From assembly GCA_006386115.1 (NCBI GenBank), contig VFIW01000150.1:23811-87810 (forward strand): 64,000 bases of DNA. The letters are read 5' to 3'. Positions 1-10,905 of the stretch are shown here, one piece after another. The notes below the pieces were generated by a model, which saw only the letters and a list, made by a program, of their open reading frames with translations, made no database searches and was not told where the DNA came from. Source of the DNA: Globisporangium splendens (lineage: Eukaryota; Oomycota; Peronosporomycetes; Pythiales; Pythiaceae). Position 1 is the first letter of the stretch, and each line of letters starts with the position of its first letter. Position numbers and translations under genes: made by a program.

Positions 1-1346
1 TACAGCCCAGACTCTTCTCCGGCTGAAAGCCAATCGACTCTCCATGTGGAACTAGGAGAAAGCTGATCTATCCTGCTCGAATCCTGAATGTTCCCAAGTT
101 GTCCAATCTTCTGTTCAACATCTATTCTGGGAGTGTCCGAAAGCCAGACTCGTGTGGAACTACTTTTATGCGCTATGGGCGAAGATCGGAATCACTCCTA
201 GTCACGACCCCGCAATCTGGATCTTCAGTCTGGATCTACCAGATACTCCAAGGCATGCATGGACCACGATCAAGAGACACATTATCGGACACAAGTTCTC
301 CAATGAACATCTCCAAGATCATCTCTATTCTGTCGCACACATGCTGTGGCGATATATGAGCGCGTCGCTCATACAAGCCATTTGGTGTGCGCATCTGCGA
401 CGCATGGATTCGGATCCAATCGGATCGACTGCTGAGATGGCGATCATGATGACCAGATTAGAGGCAGGAATGCGAAACCTCACACGACTCGCTGAAGCGC
501 AAGCTGGAGACTCTGACGGTCACGCGGTTGCAGCAGTTCTCAAGGCATATGTCGACTGCTTTCTCAGCCAAACCGACGCCATCCCCTTGACTCCAAATGA
601 TATTCGCGGCGTTTACCTGCTGTTTTTCGATGGTGGATCACGCGGCAATCCAGGACCAGGAGGGACTGGATCCATTATCGTGCGTGTCCATAAGGACTCG
701 CACACAGCCAGTGTAATCTGGGCCGCCAGCACGGCCAATAGCAGGAAGGACACGACCAACAACCTTGCCGAGTACTGGGGTCTCATACATGGACTCCGAG
801 AAGCCCAACGCAGTCACTTCGAACCGTTGTACGTGATTGGAGACAGTGCACTCATTACCTCCCAACAGAGAATGCATCGGTCCCCTCGACAGCACCGATT
901 GGCACGTTTATACCAGACAAGTCGACGACTCGCGGATTGCATCGACATCCGAGGATGGAACCATCACTACCGTGCCTTCAACAAGATGGCGGACTCAGCC
1001 GCCAACCTAGCCATGGACACCAGAACCTCAACACAGGTCCACTTCCCAACTCAAAGAGCTGCTTTCAACAATCTCACCCAGGATCTTGACAACGACGTCA
1101 TGCATTGGCTTATGCGAAGTTCGGAAGACCCAAGGCCATTGGACAACACAAGGCAGCCTCACATAGGACCAAGAGAACATGCCATCCTGGTCAAAGATTA
1201 TTTAGCATTCAGAAGTGATCTATTGCAATCCGCGCTGTAGACACATTTACACTCCTAGATGGAATTCGTAATGAAGATTAGGTAGGAGAATGGATATTGT
1301 AGGTCACGAAGATGAACCTAAATATACCTCACCTTATAAAGATAAA
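1..1346 (+). mobile_element. LINE family 1, copy 1: 3' part with zf-RVT and RNase H
   Basis: This is the 3' end of a non-LTR retrotransposon that continues off the left edge. The frame runs from base 1, is broken by TAG at 53-55, and is then open to the stop at 1240. Just after the TAG there is a C-x4-C...H-x4-C zinc knuckle (SCSNPEC, then HLFWECP), the usual end of a LINE reverse transcriptase. A type I RNase H domain follows with all four catalytic acids visible: Asp in FFDGGSRGNPGPG, Glu in NNLAEYWG, Asp in VIGDSALI and Asp in NKMADSAAN. The 3' untranslated region (1241-1346) ends in TTATAAAGATAAAGA and abuts copy 2 directly, giving two 3' ends in tandem. This copy has the most intact RNase H of the three family 1 copies, but the TAG makes autonomous activity doubtful. 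Confidence 0.85.
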
Positions 1347-2481
1347 GACCCCGCAATCTGGATCTTCAGTCTGGATCTACCAGATACTCCAAGGCATGCA
1401 TGGACCACGATCAAGAGACACATTATCGGACACAAGTTCTCCAATCAACATCTCCAAGATCATCTCTATCCCGTCGCACACATGCTGTGGCAATATATGA
1501 GCGCGTCGCTCATACAAGCCATTTGGTGTGCGCATCTGCGACGCATGGATTCGGATCCAATCGAATCGACTGCTGAGATGGCGATCATGACGACCAGATT
1601 AGAGGCAGGAATGCGAAACCTCACGCGACTCGCTGAAGCTCAAGCTGGAGACTCTGACGGTCACGCGGTTACAGCAGTTCTCAAGGCATATGTCGACTGC
1701 TTTCTCAGTCAAACCGACGCCATCCCCTTGACTCCAAATGATACTCGCGGCGTTTACCTGTTGTTTTTCGATGGTGGATCACGCGGCAATCCAGAACCAG
1801 GAGGGACTGGATCCATTATCGTGCGTGTCCATAAGGACTCGCACACAGCCAGTTTAATTTGGGCCGCGAGCATGGCTTATAGCAGGAAGGACACGACCAA
1901 CAACTTTGCCGAGTACTGGGTCTCATACATGGACTCCGAGAAGCCCAACGCAGTCACTTCGAACCGTTGTACGTGATTGGAGACAGTGCACTGATTACAT
2001 CCCAACAGAGAATGCATCGGTCCCCTCGACAGCACCGATTGGCACGTTTATACCTGACAAGTCGACGACTCGCGGATTGCATCGACATCCGAGGATGGTA
2101 CCATCACTACCGTGCCCTCAACAAGATGGCGGACTCAGCCGCCAACCTAGCCATGGACACCAGAACCTCAACGCAGGTTCACTTCCCAACTCATCGAGCT
2201 GCTTTCAACAATCTCACCCAGGATCTTAACGACGTCATGCATCGGCATATGCGAAGTTCGGAAGACCCAAGGTCATTGGAAAACACAAGGCAGCCTCACA
2301 TAGGACCAAGAGAACATGCCATCCTGGTCAAAGATTATTTAGCAGTTAGAAGTGATCTAGTGCAATCCGCGCTATAGACACATTTACACTCCTAGATGAA
2401 ATTCGCAATGAAGATTAGGTAGGAGAATGGATATTGTAGGTCACGAAGATGAACCTAAATATACCTCACCTTATAAAGATG
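1347..2481 (+). mobile_element. LINE family 1, copy 2: 5'-truncated, RNase H frameshifted
   Basis: A second copy of the same 3' region joins the end of copy 1 at about 1347 (GACCCCGCAATCTGG). Coding homology runs to the stop at about 2377, followed by the same roughly 100-base 3' tail ending at TTATAAAGAT. One G of a GGGG run is missing at about 1920 (GAGTACTGGGTC against GAGTACTGGGGTC in copy 1). This shifts the frame within RNase H, so the domain is split between two frames. A 3-base deletion lies near 2229. The copy is dead, and it also forms the outer end of the left arm of IR1. Confidence 0.8.
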
Positions 2482-3364
2482 AAGTAGCTAACGATGGTCA
2501 TGCAAAGTCGGGATCTTGCCAGAATTCAGACACACGTCGGTCCTCTCCTCACAAAACACGTCGCTAAAGTTGACCGTCTGCGAGCATTGAACAACGTCTT
2601 TCTGAACCTCGAGAAGCAGCAAAGAACACGTGGAGTCGTGATACCAGTACAGCTTCCGCCATTTTCTGTGCATTTTCTAACAAAATCTATCTATTGTTCT
2701 GCAGGGAGCCACAAGTGCGTAGTGCGTGTGTTGATACAAGTTAAAGATTTCCATGCGTAACGTTCATCATTAGACGTGCCCACCGCAACCTTCGAAGATC
2801 GAACGGCAACAGCAGTAACGTCTCCAGTTTTGATGCAATTGATCTAGGAGAGATGATCCACATTATGTTGCAGTTTCAGAACACTTGGACGCGGTCAATC
2901 GCACCAGCAATGCGCGAAACACATCGGCAGCCAGAAGTCTTACAGTGCGATCCAGACATTCGCAACCACGATGGAGCGCTCTTGGTCTTTTGCCGTTGTT
3001 GTGCACTTCTGTTACTCTTACGTGCTCTTGCTTCCGTTCTGTCTGTTACCTGCCTCGTTTCTTCTTTTCCCAAATTTCAGTTTCTCCCGTGTCCCAAAGT
3101 TTCCATTCTTGTTTCAAATGTCAACGCTCGCGTTGCTGTGTTCAGTTTCACTCTTGCAGTGGAGATCGCAGGTGTCTCTGGAGCGTGTCTGTTGCACCAA
3201 TTTCGGTAGTCAGTCATTTCCAACTTTCCCGCATCATGCTCACATCAAAGTCGACATGCTACTCAACGACGACCCAGCGCGAATACAACCAGCAGCAGAA
3301 TGAGACGGCCACGGAGTGCTGAAGTGGCATTCAACTCGCCAACCGCACAGTAATTGTCAACACG
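2482..3364. other. Intergenic part of IR1 left arm
   Basis: I see no gene here. Short open frames exist but none has protein-like composition or a recognised motif. The last 100-200 bases probably held the promoter of the FYVE-family gene that starts at 3365. The mirror copy is at 14902-15784. Confidence 0.6.
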
Positions 3365-4995
3365 ATGGCTTCGAACAGGCACGCCACGTCGCTTCTTGAT
3401 CGCTCTCCAGACCAACGCGTGGGTGAGAGCGGCAGCCGCAGTCCGGCTGCTGAACACACACCCAAGTAGTCTGCCAGCTCTGAAGCGTCGACCAGTTTTG
3501 AAGAACCCGCGCGGCAAATGAGCTTCGCTAGCGGCTCCGAGTCAAACTCGGCGAATGCGAAGAAGCTGTGCATCAGCAAGCGAGGCTCGATAGCGCCAAG
3601 GTGGACTTCACCCTGCTCACGAACTTGGCGCTAAACAACTCGACGCGGAAGGTGAACCACAAGGCGTTTATGCTTTTCACGATGGACTTTGACCCGGAGC
3701 GTCGGCCGCCTCAAGTGCTCTTGGCAGGAGATATCCCGTGCGGCATCGAAGAAGTCATCAGCGTGTTGAGCTCAACGAGCGACTCGGATCTGAACCCGAC
3801 CATGAAAGGTCTCTATCGGAAAGAGTTTATCTACGGATCTGTCGCGCACATGGCGTCGCCCGAACCATTGGTCTCGGAGCCTTCGTACTCATCTCACCAT
3901 CCTGGCAACTACGTCGCAGTCAAAACGGGGACCTTCGTGCGGTCGAGTGTGTTGGGTCGCAATGACGAGTGGTGTTTCATCGAGTCCAACGAGCGCTCAC
4001 CGCACGGGAACAGCTTCCGCATGACTCAGAGTACCATCGATGCACGCCAGATTGGGACAGGAAAGGCGCGGTCCTCGCGCATCGACCAGCTTTGTGATGT
4101 CACCACTGCCTTTCTCGTTGAAAAAGTCCCGAACACTCGAATCGTGAGTTTCTTTTTCTATGGAAAGTTTGATGCCGCGTCCGAAATGGCAGCAAGGGAA
4201 AAGGTGTTGTGCCTTCAAAGGCAACCAAGGCGAGACTTGCCATGCTCGCGAACGGGGTGAGTCGCGTCCCCGAGATCGTTCGCCGACGTCGACTTGGGTT
4301 CCAGAGACTGGCCGATCGCTCGGTCTTCGCAGCAAAGAACCCACGCTGCACTTGCTGCATCAAGAGTTTGCATTTTCTGACGAAGAAGAAACGCTGCTAC
4401 CTGTGTGGGTACGACGACCACTGCTGGACCCGGCAGAAAATGGAGACGTACAACAACAAGCTCGCGTCCATCTTGATCTGCACGAGGCGTTGGGTTCGCC
4501 TCAATACGCCAGACCGAGTTGCAGCCACTAGCAGTTCGGGTAAACCAAATCATCGCCAACTTTGCGTGGATCTCCTGGAATCACACAATACGAGAACAAA
4601 ACAAAATGGCCGATCTTCTCGCCAACGTGGCAATGAACTCCAAGAGTGCGAAGATACTCACCGACGAATCGCGGGGGAACGAACAAATTCTTATGTCCAA
4701 AGTCGCAGCTCTACTCGACAATGATATCGGTGCCACACCGTCAAAACTTAGAAACACCTCACTGTCAGCAGTGTTAATGAGACTCAGGAATTCTTAAACT
4801 ATATGTAGATCATAAGTTAAATAGAATTACCTTCTCTCTCTCTCTTTGATCTGCACGAGGCGCCTCGAGTGCGTGGATTCGTGCGAGTATGGCGAAATTA
4901 GCTCACAGAAATGGCGCATCGTCCGTGCTGAGCCGGACGATGAGGATGAAGAAACTCGCGGCGACGGCGTCGCGAGTGATTCAGACCAAGGCTAG
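3365..4995 (+). pseudogene. FYVE-family pseudogene, interrupted by a LINE (left arm)
   Basis: This is a broken paralogue of the FYVE-like/GAF gene at 8839-10905. The ATG at 3365 opens a Ser-rich N-terminus that meets TAG at about 3467. The frame then shifts near 3568 into a START-like lipid-binding region (LLTNLALNN, LLAGDIPCGIEE, KEFIYGSVAHM). It shifts again near 4205 into the FYVE-like zinc finger (CTCCIKSLHFL, KKKRCYLCGY). The finger lacks one Cys pair: GYDDHCW stands where the intact paralogue has GYFVCDKCW. A LINE family 2 fragment (4490-4845) interrupts it. Downstream of the second target duplication the original frame resumes (LICTRRLECVDSCEYGE) and ends in a short acidic tail with TAG at 4993-4995. 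There is no GAF domain, so it was a shorter family member. At least four independent lesions make it non-functional. Confidence 0.85.
4490..4845 (+). mobile_element. LINE family 2 fragment with 17-bp target duplication
   Basis: This 356-base insertion encodes the C-terminal end of an RNase H domain (QTELQPLAVRVNQII, NKMADLLANVA) and ends in an untranslated tail finishing in a CT repeat. It is flanked by perfect 17-bp direct repeats TTGATCTGCACGAGGCG at 4473-4489 and 4846-4862, the signature of target-primed reverse transcription. It is heavily 5'-truncated and lies in the coding sequence of the FYVE pseudogene. Confidence 0.9.
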
Positions 4996-6443
4996 TTCGC
5001 TCCGCAAGCTCTGAACGTGAATTTTGTGTGTTCGATTATTTGTGTGTTTCGTGGTCAGGTCGTTTAGTGTCGTGCTCCTCCATGGAATCGTACATGCACA
5101 TGTAGTTAGTTCGTCTTTCACCATGTAGTCTTCGCGACTGGTGGTTAGAACAAACCCGATGAGTTCGCCAACCCAGCAAGTGGTCTACCTGAGCATCTCC
5201 TTTCACGGAAATGCCGATGCCTGATGTGTCGAAGTGTGGTTGTCTGTCGGGCATTGGGCTCCTTCGCTTCCGAGTGAAGTGTGTATTTGATGGTACGTCT
5301 ACAGCACACAGCCCCCTAAAACCTGTTTTTTGTTTCTCTTTTCACATTCTAGAACGATTTGTGGAAACTATTCAAAAGAGAACTCGCAGGAGGCATCAAC
5401 AGCTCTCTTTTCTTCCACCAAACTGTCGCATCGTAGTGAGCTGAATGCATGGCGGCTGCGTGTGCGCGTACTCGACGTTCGCTGTCAGAAAGAGTTGGCG
5501 CTCCTAGTCACGGTGGCGCAGAAGAAAATGGATGATCCTCGAGCCACGCGTGAATCTGGTACTACTGTATGGCGCGATGGACGTGTCAAAGCACGACTGC
5601 CAATACTATTTACAAATGGAGCATATCCACGCAGTCTCCCCGCTCCGCATGCAGCAACCACTAATGCGTGCGCCAAACTTTCGCTTCTTTGGTTCGGCAC
5701 CCACAAAGCGTGCTGTCATCACGACGCGACGCGACGCGACGCAAAGACAGGGTGGAAAAAGGTGGCGTACGACACCACGACACAGACCATTACTGTACGA
5801 TGCCGCTTCCATTAGCAGCGCAGCATCAGCCGTTTGCCATGAGCACAGACCCTCAAGCGATCACGGTGAATAACCTCTCGACGAAGTGGAGCACCTCGTC
5901 CGCTGTTCACTTTCGGAATGTAGCTTGCCAGCCGCTGGCGAGGCATCGACACTCGCTCTGAGGTGGCGGTGCTGTAATAGTAAGTCACTCCACCGCCTCA
6001 CTGCGATCGTTGCCAGCTCAGCCATCGTTTTCATTTACATTTTTCGCCACGAGATTTCACAAATGTCGCTGAATTCTGCAAAATTAGAGGTGTACCCAGC
6101 TTCAGGGGACGACACGCATTGCGGAACGATGACGTGGACGCCGACACTTTGTCCTTTTGCTGCGTTGCTATGCTGTGCTGTAGTTCGCACGCGATCCAAG
6201 AGGCACGCATGGTAGGTCCCATACGTTGAGCTCACTCTCTTTCGAGGTACTTGATATAACAGCTGGTCTGTTGTGACTCACGACGCTTGCTCTTAAAATT
6301 AGGACTCACTCACGTGGGTACTTCAACGTTTGTCCCCATGAGATGACCCCAGATACCTTTTCTGAATCCTGGGCTCCGTCCTCAGACCAAGGGTTGCGCT
6401 CGAGTCCTTGAAGTTGCATCCATCCAAGCGGACCTAGAATAGG
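4996..6443. other. Gene-free inner part of IR1 left arm
   Basis: About 1.4 kb with no recognisable coding sequence. Open frames up to 161 codons are present but look random, and their mirror images exist in the right arm, so their conservation between the arms only reflects the duplication. Confidence 0.6.
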
Positions 6444-7480
6444 TGATGCTTCAACTTCTAATACTCTTGACGAAGTGATTTATAATGACAATTTTGGACA
6501 AACGAGTGAAGATGGAGTTCCTTGATGTTTGCTGAACATTTTTTTATAATTGGAATTCCTTTGTCTGTCCAAGCAATCAGCAGCAACAAGACTGTGAGGG
6601 GGTACGACACGAGTCAACTCGAGCGACATGGCAGTTGTTTCTTGCGGAGTGGCTCTCGACCTTACCAGATCTACTCACTCTCGCTTGTTAACTTGACTCG
6701 CTCTGTGTTGACCAATCTAACGCATGACGAAGACCACATGCTATCGTTATCGCATTCTCCGCTACAACGCGGTGTGCATTTGCACCGTGTTCACAGCCCA
6801 ACGTCCCAGCAGTGCACTGACTTGCCTTGTTGTTGTGCGTTATGCATGGTTGAATAGTCCATAAATACGTAGTCAATCATATGTCCGTAAAAATATGCAT
6901 TCAAACACGTAAAATGCCATAAGAAGTGTGTCGTGTCCGCAACCCTAGACGGGAGAAGGTCCAGTCATCTCCCGTTTTCATATGCTTTTTTAAAGAGGTC
7001 TTGGTTGTGTAGCAAGTAATGGACAAATAAGTACCACAGCAAGAACAAACGGTTTTTTCTATTGTGGAAGCCGATCACAGACGTCAATCAGTCCCTCGTG
7101 CGCCGTCTGTTGCATTCAGGTGTCACTGTGTCGCAACCCCCCTTGTTACCGTCATAGCCAATTGCTCATCACTCATTCCACATGTTCATTTTAAAAGGCA
7201 TTGATCTTATAAAAGAATAACAAAATGTCTGATTATGTGAAATCATTAATACACTGTACCAAATCCCACAGGTAGATCTGATAAAACTGGGTTCGAGTCC
7301 CACGTGACCTCTTCGTTGCCACTGGATGTCAAATCTCTTGGTCTCTGCTGAGTGCCAATGTCGGGATCTCGTTGTCGTCGACTCCTGTGAGCATCGCCGG
7401 CTTCCTGCACGACCACCCGAATCCTCGACATTCATCAACTCTCTCTCTCTCTCTCACACACACACAGGGACGCAGTGAAC
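6444..7480. other. IR1 spacer, upstream of the lipase-like gene
   Basis: There is no recognisable gene. At 7440-7466 a CT repeat passes into a CA repeat ending in CAG, only 14 bases before the ATG at 7481. This could be the polypyrimidine tract and acceptor of an intron in the 5' untranslated region, or simply a microsatellite in the promoter. Confidence 0.5.
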
Positions 7481-8593
7481 ATGACGACACCGTCGACCGT
7501 GCGCATCAGCGTGGACTCGCTGCGCGACAGCGTGCCGAGCTCCTGGCGCGCCGAGGACATGCCCGAGTCGCTGCGCCACTCGGAGGGCTTCTTCCGGAAC
7601 CGCCGCGGCCAGTCGCTGTCCTACGTCTCGCTCTTCCCGAAGGAAGACGAAGAAAAGCGCACAGACCAGCGACTGCGCGGCATCGTCGTGTACCTGCACG
7701 GACTCGTCGAGCATTCGCGGCGGTTCTTCCATCTCTATGAGCAGCTCTGTGAGCACGGCTTTGGGGTCCTCGCGTACGATTTGCTGAGCCATGGGCAGAG
7801 CGATTCGTGTGAACACAAGCGTCGTGGCCATTCGAAAAAATTCAAGTATTTTGTCGACGACACGAACGAGTTCATCGCGTTTGCCAAGGCGCAGATCTTG
7901 CCCCAGCTGCTGAGTCGCAAGCAGTACCCCGCGCTGCCGCCCATGATCCTCTCGGGCTCGTCGTACGGGAGTCTCGTGGGGATGCACACTGTGCTGACCG
8001 AGGTGCACTCGTTTGACGGGATGGTTTTCGTATCACCAGCTGTCGGCGTCGAGTGGACGACGGTTTTACGGATGCAGTCGCTGTTCTTGGGACCGTTGTC
8101 GGTATTGGTGCCACGTGCGCGGCTCGTGCCCGCGACGCAGTACGAGTACGTTTGCCGCGATCCAGCGTTCCTTGATGACTTGACCAGCGATCCTTTGGCA
8201 GTCACAGGGAAGATGACGACGCGCATGTCGGAACAGACGCTGAAGGCGTTCGCGGCAATTCGAAGCGACCAGCGCGTGGTCGATCCTGGCAGTGTGTTCT
8301 GTTCGCTCCCGTTGCTGTTCATGATGGGCTCAGCGGATAAACTCACGAGCCTCCCGCTCGCGGTGGAATTTTTCGACAAGATCCGAAACGAAGACAAGAC
8401 GTTCAAGGTGTTTCGAGACATGTACCACGCGCTTTTCGACGACCCGGACAAAGACGAAGTGTTCGAGTATCTCATGAGCTGGCTGCGAGTTCGGTTTCCA
8501 GAGCCGCGAGTGAGCGAAACTGGGGTGCGACTCTATCCGTCCACGACGAAGACGAAAGAAGCGCATGGTCGACATGACGTAAAGAGCGTATAG
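7481..8593 (+). CDS. Monoacylglycerol-lipase-like alpha/beta hydrolase, copy A
   Basis: This encodes a 370-residue serine hydrolase of the monoglyceride lipase/lysophospholipase group (Hydrolase_4 fold), expected to release fatty acids from monoacylglycerols or lysolipids. The oxyanion-side HG motif is YLHGLVEHS (His73). The nucleophile elbow is G-S-S-Y-G with Ser161. The acid is Asp286 in MMGSADKL and the base is His316 in MYHALFDDP, so the triad is complete. No signal peptide or membrane segment is evident, so it is probably cytosolic. I chose the ATG at 7481 because the paralogue at 27350-28417 begins at the equivalent Met (MSTSSTVRIS against MTTPSTVRIS); an in-frame GTG two codons upstream is not a credible start. 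It is a single exon, located in the IR1 spacer and facing the FYVE/GAF gene tail to tail. The last 30 or so residues are a charged tail absent from the paralogues. The substrate is inferred from the family only. Confidence 0.9.
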   Translation: MTTPSTVRISVDSLRDSVPSSWRAEDMPESLRHSEGFFRNRRGQSLSYVSLFPKEDEEKRTDQRLRGIVVYLHGLVEHSRRFFHLYEQLCEHGFGVLAYDLLSHGQSDSCEHKRRGHSKKFKYFVDDTNEFIAFAKAQILPQLLSRKQYPALPPMILSGSSYGSLVGMHTVLTEVHSFDGMVFVSPAVGVEWTTVLRMQSLFLGPLSVLVPRARLVPATQYEYVCRDPAFLDDLTSDPLAVTGKMTTRMSEQTLKAFAAIRSDQRVVDPGSVFCSLPLLFMMGSADKLTSLPLAVEFFDKIRNEDKTFKVFRDMYHALFDDPDKDEVFEYLMSWLRVRFPEPRVSETGVRLYPSTTKTKEAHGRHDVKSV

Positions 8594-8838
8594 ATGATCA
8601 GTGTTCGTTGTTTCTGCGTCTCGCTTCTTGTAGAGTATCATAATATATTGGAGGCAGACGACTCCATGTTGAAGCAATAGAGCCACACAAGGACATCAAG
8701 TGACCCAATTTCATGGATGAGATTGCACACAAATTCTTAAACACACAAAGTAGTAACGACATACAAACGTTTCTCGCTATGCTTACTCAGCTCACACGAT
8801 AGATAAACGGCACACACACATACAAAAATACTGGAGTT

Positions 8839-10905
8839 TCAACTCACTGGGGGTGCAGGCTGCCCAGTAGGCATCAGCACAGCCGATCTCTTGGACTGGA
8901 TCACGTTGGATGCCGTCTTGGCGAGCTTTGCCATCATCGAGTACTGACTTTGCGTCAGCTCGTGGTCCCTGAAATCCAGGCAGCACAAGGAGCCAACGAC
9001 GGTACCATCTTCCGCCGTGATTGGGAAGCCACAGAAAAAGCGGATGTCTTGCTTCGTAACCGCGTCCAGGTGGCAAAGGTGCTCGTTGACTTCCGGATCG
9101 TGGAGCACCAGCGGATTGCCGTCCATGATCAAGTGTGAGCAAAACGCATGGCTGCGTGCAATGCGGGCGTGACGCGGTTTCATGACGTTCGAAGCAACAA
9201 TAAGCTCGCTGTCCTGATCCACGATCGTGATCTGGCTCATGGTGCATTTCAGTTCGTTGGTCGCAAGCGCGCAGAGGATGTTGAGCTCTGTGACTTCTCC
9301 CAGGTTCAAGAACTTGCAGTCGCTGTTCACGTGGAGTGGCTCGTCATGGTGGGCAGGCACACGAAACTCTGGCATGCTAGACGATGACTTCAACGGCATG
9401 GACATGCGGCGGCTCGCTGTGTGGTCAAAACGTTTCTCGAGCATTTGGACAGGGTCGGCTTGAGAGTCAAGACTGCTGGAAGCTGGCGTCGACTCGACAC
9501 TTGGCATGGAAACCTCCTTTTCCTGAGTCAAGATATCCTTGATCACAGATATTGTGGCCTCCTGAAACATTTCGTCCGAGTCGTCGAGAGCTGCATTCTC
9601 CAGCAAATCCACCAACGCTTTCCCTGGCGTGTCTGCACTCTCCAAGTCACGGTGTCTTCGAAACTCGGGTACTCGCTCACTGAGTCTCTCGGAATAGCGA
9701 ACGCCAGGATGTTCACGCACGTTGGCATAATCCACGCATCGTGTACAGACCACGACAGCTGTGACCTTGTTGTTGTGGGTCTCCATCACCTGCTGCAACC
9801 AGCACTTGTCGCACACGAAGTAGCCGCACATGTAGCAGCGCTTCTTCTTGGCGAGGAAATGCAGCCCCTTTGTGCAGCATAGGCAGCGCGTGTTCTTGAC
9901 TGCAAATACCGAGCGACTTGCAAGCTTTTGGATCCCAAGACGCCGCCTGTGGACGATCTCGGGGATGCGACTAACCGTTTTGGCGAGCATCATCAGACGT
10001 GCTTTTGTCGCCTTCAATGAAACGATTCCCTTCGTCCCGCCGCTAAGGTGGGTACGATGTTCACCGTGGAAAAATACTCGCACGGACCGAGTGCCGGGGA
10101 GTTTCTCCACAAGGATCGACGTTGTGATACCGCAAAGCTGGTCAACTCGAGAGTGAGACGCTCTTCCGACTTCGATTTCCGACGCGCTGACCGTACTTTG
10201 GGTGAGGCAGAAGCTCACTCCACTCGGGCATCGGTCGTAGGACTCAAGAAAACACCACTCTTCGTTGCGTGCAAACATGTTGGACCGCACGAATGTGGCA
10301 GTCTTGACCGCGACATAGTCGCCTGTAACGAGCGCGCCAAAAGACCCCTCCGCTGCGACACACTCTGGAGGAACGATGTGCACAACCGACCCGTAGATGA
10401 ACTCTTTCTTGCACAGCCCTTGCATTGTAGCATTGAGCTCTGGATCAGTCAGAGAAGTCAGCACACTCGCGACTTCTTCGAGGCTGCAGCAGATATCTCC
10501 CGCAGCGAGCACTTCGAGCTGTCGCGGGTCACTCTCGGAGGACATTGTGAAGAAGGCAAAGTCGTTGCTAATACTGCGCCGCGACCACTTGTTCAGCGAC
10601 AGATTAGTAATGGTGTGGAAGTCGATCGAGGCGCTTGTGATCTTGGCGCGAGTGCACAACTCCTGGTCGCTCAGCGTCACGGAGCGCGCAACACTGGAGC
10701 TTGATCGTTCAGTGAAGCTCGCGAACCACGCTGGATCTTCCATGCTAGGGCTCACCTCCGAGTTAAAGAAGTCTTGTCGGTCCGACATGGATGGTGCTGG
10801 CGTCATGCGGTTCTTCCTAGAGCTTTGCAGCGAAGTCATGCTCGCTCTGAAGCGCTGTCTTGGAGAGGAGTCGCCGGGCAATGCTGCATTATGTGTATAC
10901 ATCAT
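8839..10905 (-). CDS. START-like/FYVE-like zinc finger/GAF protein
   Basis: This encodes 688 residues from the first ATG (10905); the frame is open for 35 more codons upstream but starts there with GTG. The order is a Ser-rich N-terminus (1-80), a START-like lipid-binding region (about 85-300, including LLAGDIxC-type segments and KEFIYGSVVHI), a FYVE-like zinc finger (about 338-390: CLCC, KKKRCYMCGYFVCDKC, VCTRC), a Ser-rich linker and a GAF domain (about 535-670, core FCGFPITAEDGTVVG and LCCLDF). The finger has the Cys pairs but KKKRC replaces the canonical R(R/K)HHCR phosphoinositide-binding motif, so PI3P binding is uncertain. Proteins with this layout are a large oomycete family of unknown function, probably membrane-associated signalling. 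Two dead paralogues flank it, one in each IR1 arm. Confidence 0.87.
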   Translation of the reverse strand: MMYTHNAALPGDSSPRQRFRASMTSLQSSRKNRMTPAPSMSDRQDFFNSEVSPSMEDPAWFASFTERSSSSVARSVTLSDQELCTRAKITSASIDFHTITNLSLNKWSRRSISNDFAFFTMSSESDPRQLEVLAAGDICCSLEEVASVLTSLTDPELNATMQGLCKKEFIYGSVVHIVPPECVAAEGSFGALVTGDYVAVKTATFVRSNMFARNEEWCFLESYDRCPSGVSFCLTQSTVSASEIEVGRASHSRVDQLCGITTSILVEKLPGTRSVRVFFHGEHRTHLSGGTKGIVSLKATKARLMMLAKTVSRIPEIVHRRRLGIQKLASRSVFAVKNTRCLCCTKGLHFLAKKKRCYMCGYFVCDKCWLQQVMETHNNKVTAVVVCTRCVDYANVREHPGVRYSERLSERVPEFRRHRDLESADTPGKALVDLLENAALDDSDEMFQEATISVIKDILTQEKEVSMPSVESTPASSSLDSQADPVQMLEKRFDHTASRRMSMPLKSSSSMPEFRVPAHHDEPLHVNSDCKFLNLGEVTELNILCALATNELKCTMSQITIVDQDSELIVASNVMKPRHARIARSHAFCSHLIMDGNPLVLHDPEVNEHLCHLDAVTKQDIRFFCGFPITAEDGTVVGSLCCLDFRDHELTQSQYSMMAKLAKTASNVIQSKRSAVLMPTGQPAPPVS

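Larger units (their letters stand above)
1347..6443 (+). repeat. IR1 left arm (large inverted repeat)
   Basis: This segment is repeated in inverse orientation at 11823-16922. From 2378 to 6439 every position p pairs with 18266 minus p, and I noticed only one mismatch in about 4 kb (T at 4589 against its partner at 13677). The outer kilobase, inside LINE family 1, is more diverged. Homology stops at 6439-6443 on the inner side and at the LINE junction on the outer side. The arm contains a LINE 3' end, a broken FYVE-family gene, a LINE family 2 insertion and about 1.4 kb without a recognisable gene. Confidence 0.93.

Noticed and set aside
7285..7310. tRNA-like T-arm sequence (GGGTTCGAGTCCCAC) upstream of the lipase gene
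   Set aside because: No matching acceptor stem, D-arm A-box or anticodon arm could be found at the right spacing on either strand; at most a degenerate tRNA-derived remnant.
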